NCBI GenBank assembly: GCA_027027675.1
Contig: JALVKT010000014.1
Location: 1 to 6,135, forward strand
Length of the DNA: 6,135 nucleotides
Direction of reading: 5' to 3'
DNA from: Thermofilaceae archaeon
Lineage (GTDB): Archaea > Thermoproteota > Thermoprotei > Thermofilales > Thermofilaceae
Within the stretch, counting starts at the first letter, position 1, and each line of letters opens with the position of its first letter. This document shows, piece by piece, positions 4,490-6,135 of this stretch. A model generated the notes under the pieces. The model made no database searches. It saw only the letters and a program-made list of their open reading frames with translations, and was not told where the DNA came from. A program made the translations under genes and the position numbers.

Positions 4490-6103
4490 ATGTCCGGTAG
4501 GGGAGGCGCTCACATAACAGACTACATCTCCCCCGCCACGGGTGGCGCCGTTCACGCCGCCTACAAGAAGGTTAGAGAGGGCAAGCTCAGCTACCAGAGG
4601 ATAGCCGGCAACCCGGATGCCCTGGAGAAGCTCCACCAAATAGTCGCAGAGCTCCCCCGCGGCCAGGAGAAGAAGATGAGAGACCTCGACTTAAAGTCCA
4701 ACGTCAGGAACTGGGTTATAGAGCTCCTCAAAGGGCCCGGAGAGGAGCGGGCAAAGCGGCTTCTCGAATTCCTACTAAACGACTTCACAGACTCCATGAG
4801 GTCGAGGATGAGGGAGCAGGAGAAGTACGCCGTAGCCCTCCTATTCGAGGACGACAAGAAGCTACTCATATGCCACAGCGTCTACGGAGAGGCGACAATC
4901 ACGCCCGAGTGGAAGATCTACCCGAGACTCCTCGACAGCGGAAACGTGCTCCGCTACGTGAGCTTCACCCTCAAGGAGGGAGAGGTTCACGTCCGCTTCT
5001 ACGAGAAGGTGAAGACGCGGTCGCTCGCGGAGTGGCTGGGCATGCCACCCTCAGAGGCCATCCACTACTACGGCGGCAAGTACAGGGTATACTTCACCCT
5101 CGCAGGGTTCGACGCCGTCCTAGAGCTTGGGGACGAAGACGTTGAACGCCTACTCGCGGAGTACGCGGCCCCCACCTTCGAGGAGGACGGCCTAGTGCTC
5201 CTGCCCACCCCCGTCAACGCTATAACCGTGAGGCGCGTCGTCGTAGGCAAAAACCTCACGCTAAGCCCCCGGGAGTTCAAGGAGACATACTATAGCATGC
5301 GCTACGGCGTAGACGCCTTGAGGAAAAAGTTCTTCGAAATAGTCTCATCCCTCAACGCCCACATGGGCGAGATAATTGACAGGAGACACGAGGTCGTCCT
5401 CAAAACACCCGGCGGCGAGGAGACGCTTGCCAGGAAAAACTATGAGGGAGTAGAACTCCTCTTCGCCGCCAAAGGCCGGATAAGGCTCGACCCGGCCTAC
5501 CTCGCAGAGATGGCCTCCTCACTGACGAGCGGCATAAGCCTCCTCCACGTGGCAGACCCCCTAGCCCCCGCCCAGCTCAGGGTCGGCGAGGCCCTAATCT
5601 ACAACAGGGTTGAAGCGCCGCCCCCCATCGGGATGCTCGCCACGAAGGCGGCGAAGCTGGAAGACCCCTTCCTAAGGACACTCCTACACGCCACGGCTTT
5701 CCTGCTTCTCGCAGGCGCAAACGAGAAACTCAAGCTCAGCTACACCCTAAAAATGGTGGCGCGGAAAGCCCTGACACTGCTGCACATCCCCGAGAGCCTG
5801 GGCGCCCCAGAAGACGAGCTGCTGGAGTACAAGTCCTCAGACTTCCTCTTCGAGGCCCTCGCGAAGCCGGAAACACTCCTCAGAGACGTTGAGGCGAAGC
5901 TTAGAGGTTCCCCCGCTAAGCTCTACCTCTTCGGCGTGGAGGACGACGGGCAGGCGGTGGGCTTCGCGTCTTCAAGGCTTAAGAGCGACCTTGCAGGCCG
6001 GGTCGAGGATTTGCTTGAGAAAAAGCTTGGCGTGGAGGCCTTTGCCGTCCCCGTGGCTGAGGGCGGCAAGGCCCTCCTAGCGTTACTTGTGACGCGGAAA
6101 TAA
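4490..6103 (+). CDS. Uncharacterised 537-residue protein with C-terminal Schlafen AlbA_2-like domain
   Basis: The function is not known. The open frame extends upstream to 3926, but that part is antisense to tmk and crosses the promoter region, so the ATG at 4490 (MSGRGGAHITDYISP) was chosen. Residues 45-110 are charged and look helical. Residues 113-255 alternate short strands and turns (YAVALLFEDDKKLLIC, KYRVYFTLAGFDAVLEL, LVLLPTPVNAITVRRVVV) and may form one beta-rich domain that I do not recognise. Residues 260-300 and 330-430 are mostly helical, with a hydrophobic patch LLHATAFLLLAGA (398-410). The end resembles the AlbA_2 (Schlafen-type) domain: ELLEYKSSDF (443-452), then KLYLFGVEDDGQAVGF (477-492), then LEKKLGVEAFAVPV and a last strand ALLALLV. 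The usual AFANTxGG segment before the GVxDDG strand is missing, replaced by RGSPAK. AlbA_2 domains bind nucleic acid or nucleotides in some families; here that is inference. No signal peptide or clear transmembrane helix is seen. Confidence 0.85.
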   Translation: MSGRGGAHITDYISPATGGAVHAAYKKVREGKLSYQRIAGNPDALEKLHQIVAELPRGQEKKMRDLDLKSNVRNWVIELLKGPGEERAKRLLEFLLNDFTDSMRSRMREQEKYAVALLFEDDKKLLICHSVYGEATITPEWKIYPRLLDSGNVLRYVSFTLKEGEVHVRFYEKVKTRSLAEWLGMPPSEAIHYYGGKYRVYFTLAGFDAVLELGDEDVERLLAEYAAPTFEEDGLVLLPTPVNAITVRRVVVGKNLTLSPREFKETYYSMRYGVDALRKKFFEIVSSLNAHMGEIIDRRHEVVLKTPGGEETLARKNYEGVELLFAAKGRIRLDPAYLAEMASSLTSGISLLHVADPLAPAQLRVGEALIYNRVEAPPPIGMLATKAAKLEDPFLRTLLHATAFLLLAGANEKLKLSYTLKMVARKALTLLHIPESLGAPEDELLEYKSSDFLFEALAKPETLLRDVEAKLRGSPAKLYLFGVEDDGQAVGFASSRLKSDLAGRVEDLLEKKLGVEAFAVPVAEGGKALLALLVTRK

Positions 6104-6119
6104 AAAGATAGGCTGTTTT
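6102..6119. terminator. Possible short T-tract terminators after the AlbA_2-like gene
   Basis: Just after the stop at 6101-6103, the plus strand carries TTTT (6116-6119), a weak archaeal-style T-tract for the gene ending here. On the minus strand the same stretch reads TCTTTTTATTT, which could end a gene arriving from the right. No hairpin was found. The tracts are short. Confidence 0.25.
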
Positions 6120-6135
6120 AGAAGGTGCCCTTGCT

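Noticed and set aside
6118..6135. Possible C-terminus of a minus-strand gene (SKGTF then stop) at the right edge
   Set aside because: Five codons are too few to support a gene. Only the T-rich stretch downstream on that strand hints at one.

Overview
This window is compact, GC-rich DNA that reads as a thermophilic archaeon, most likely from the Thermoproteota (crenarchaeal) side. The evidence is ATA-rich isoleucine and AGG/AGC-rich codon use, gene junctions of a few bases or slight overlaps, GGTG Shine-Dalgarno cores, TATA-like boxes (TTTAAA, CTATAAC), and a paired archaeal-type LipS lipoyl synthase. The order or genus cannot be fixed from the sequence. There is no rRNA, tRNA, CRISPR array, insertion sequence or prophage signal, and no gene-free stretch longer than about 130 bases.

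Region 1 (1-2306) is a lipoate locus. A lipoate-protein ligase / octanoyltransferase family gene (lplA-like) runs leftward and is cut by the window edge. Divergent from it, 29 bases away, are two radical SAM genes that overlap by ATGA. Their BioB-like CX3CX2C clusters, extra C-terminal cysteines, pairing and place next to lplA identify them as the two-component LipS1/LipS2-type lipoyl synthase, which replaces bacterial LipA. The ligase would load octanoate or lipoate onto the E2 or glycine-cleavage H protein, and the LipS pair would insert the two sulfur atoms. No lipoyl acceptor gene lies in the window.

Region 2 (2278-about 4413, minus strand) is an apparent operon: thymidylate kinase (tmk), SurE-type nucleotidase (surE, 4-base overlap with tmk) and a flavodoxin-fold NAD(P)H-dependent FMN reductase / iron-sulfur flavoprotein-like protein, 25 bases downstream. 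The reductase gene overlaps the end of the second LipS gene by 29 bases, tail to tail. Tmk and SurE act in opposite directions on nucleoside monophosphates.

Region 3 (4414-6135) starts with an AT-rich divergent promoter region. A 537-residue protein on the plus strand follows. Its last ~95 residues resemble the Schlafen AlbA_2 domain (LEYKSS ... LYLFGVEDDG), while the ~440-residue N-terminal part is not recognised. This is the least explained gene in the window. The last 32 bases hold only possible weak T-tract terminators.
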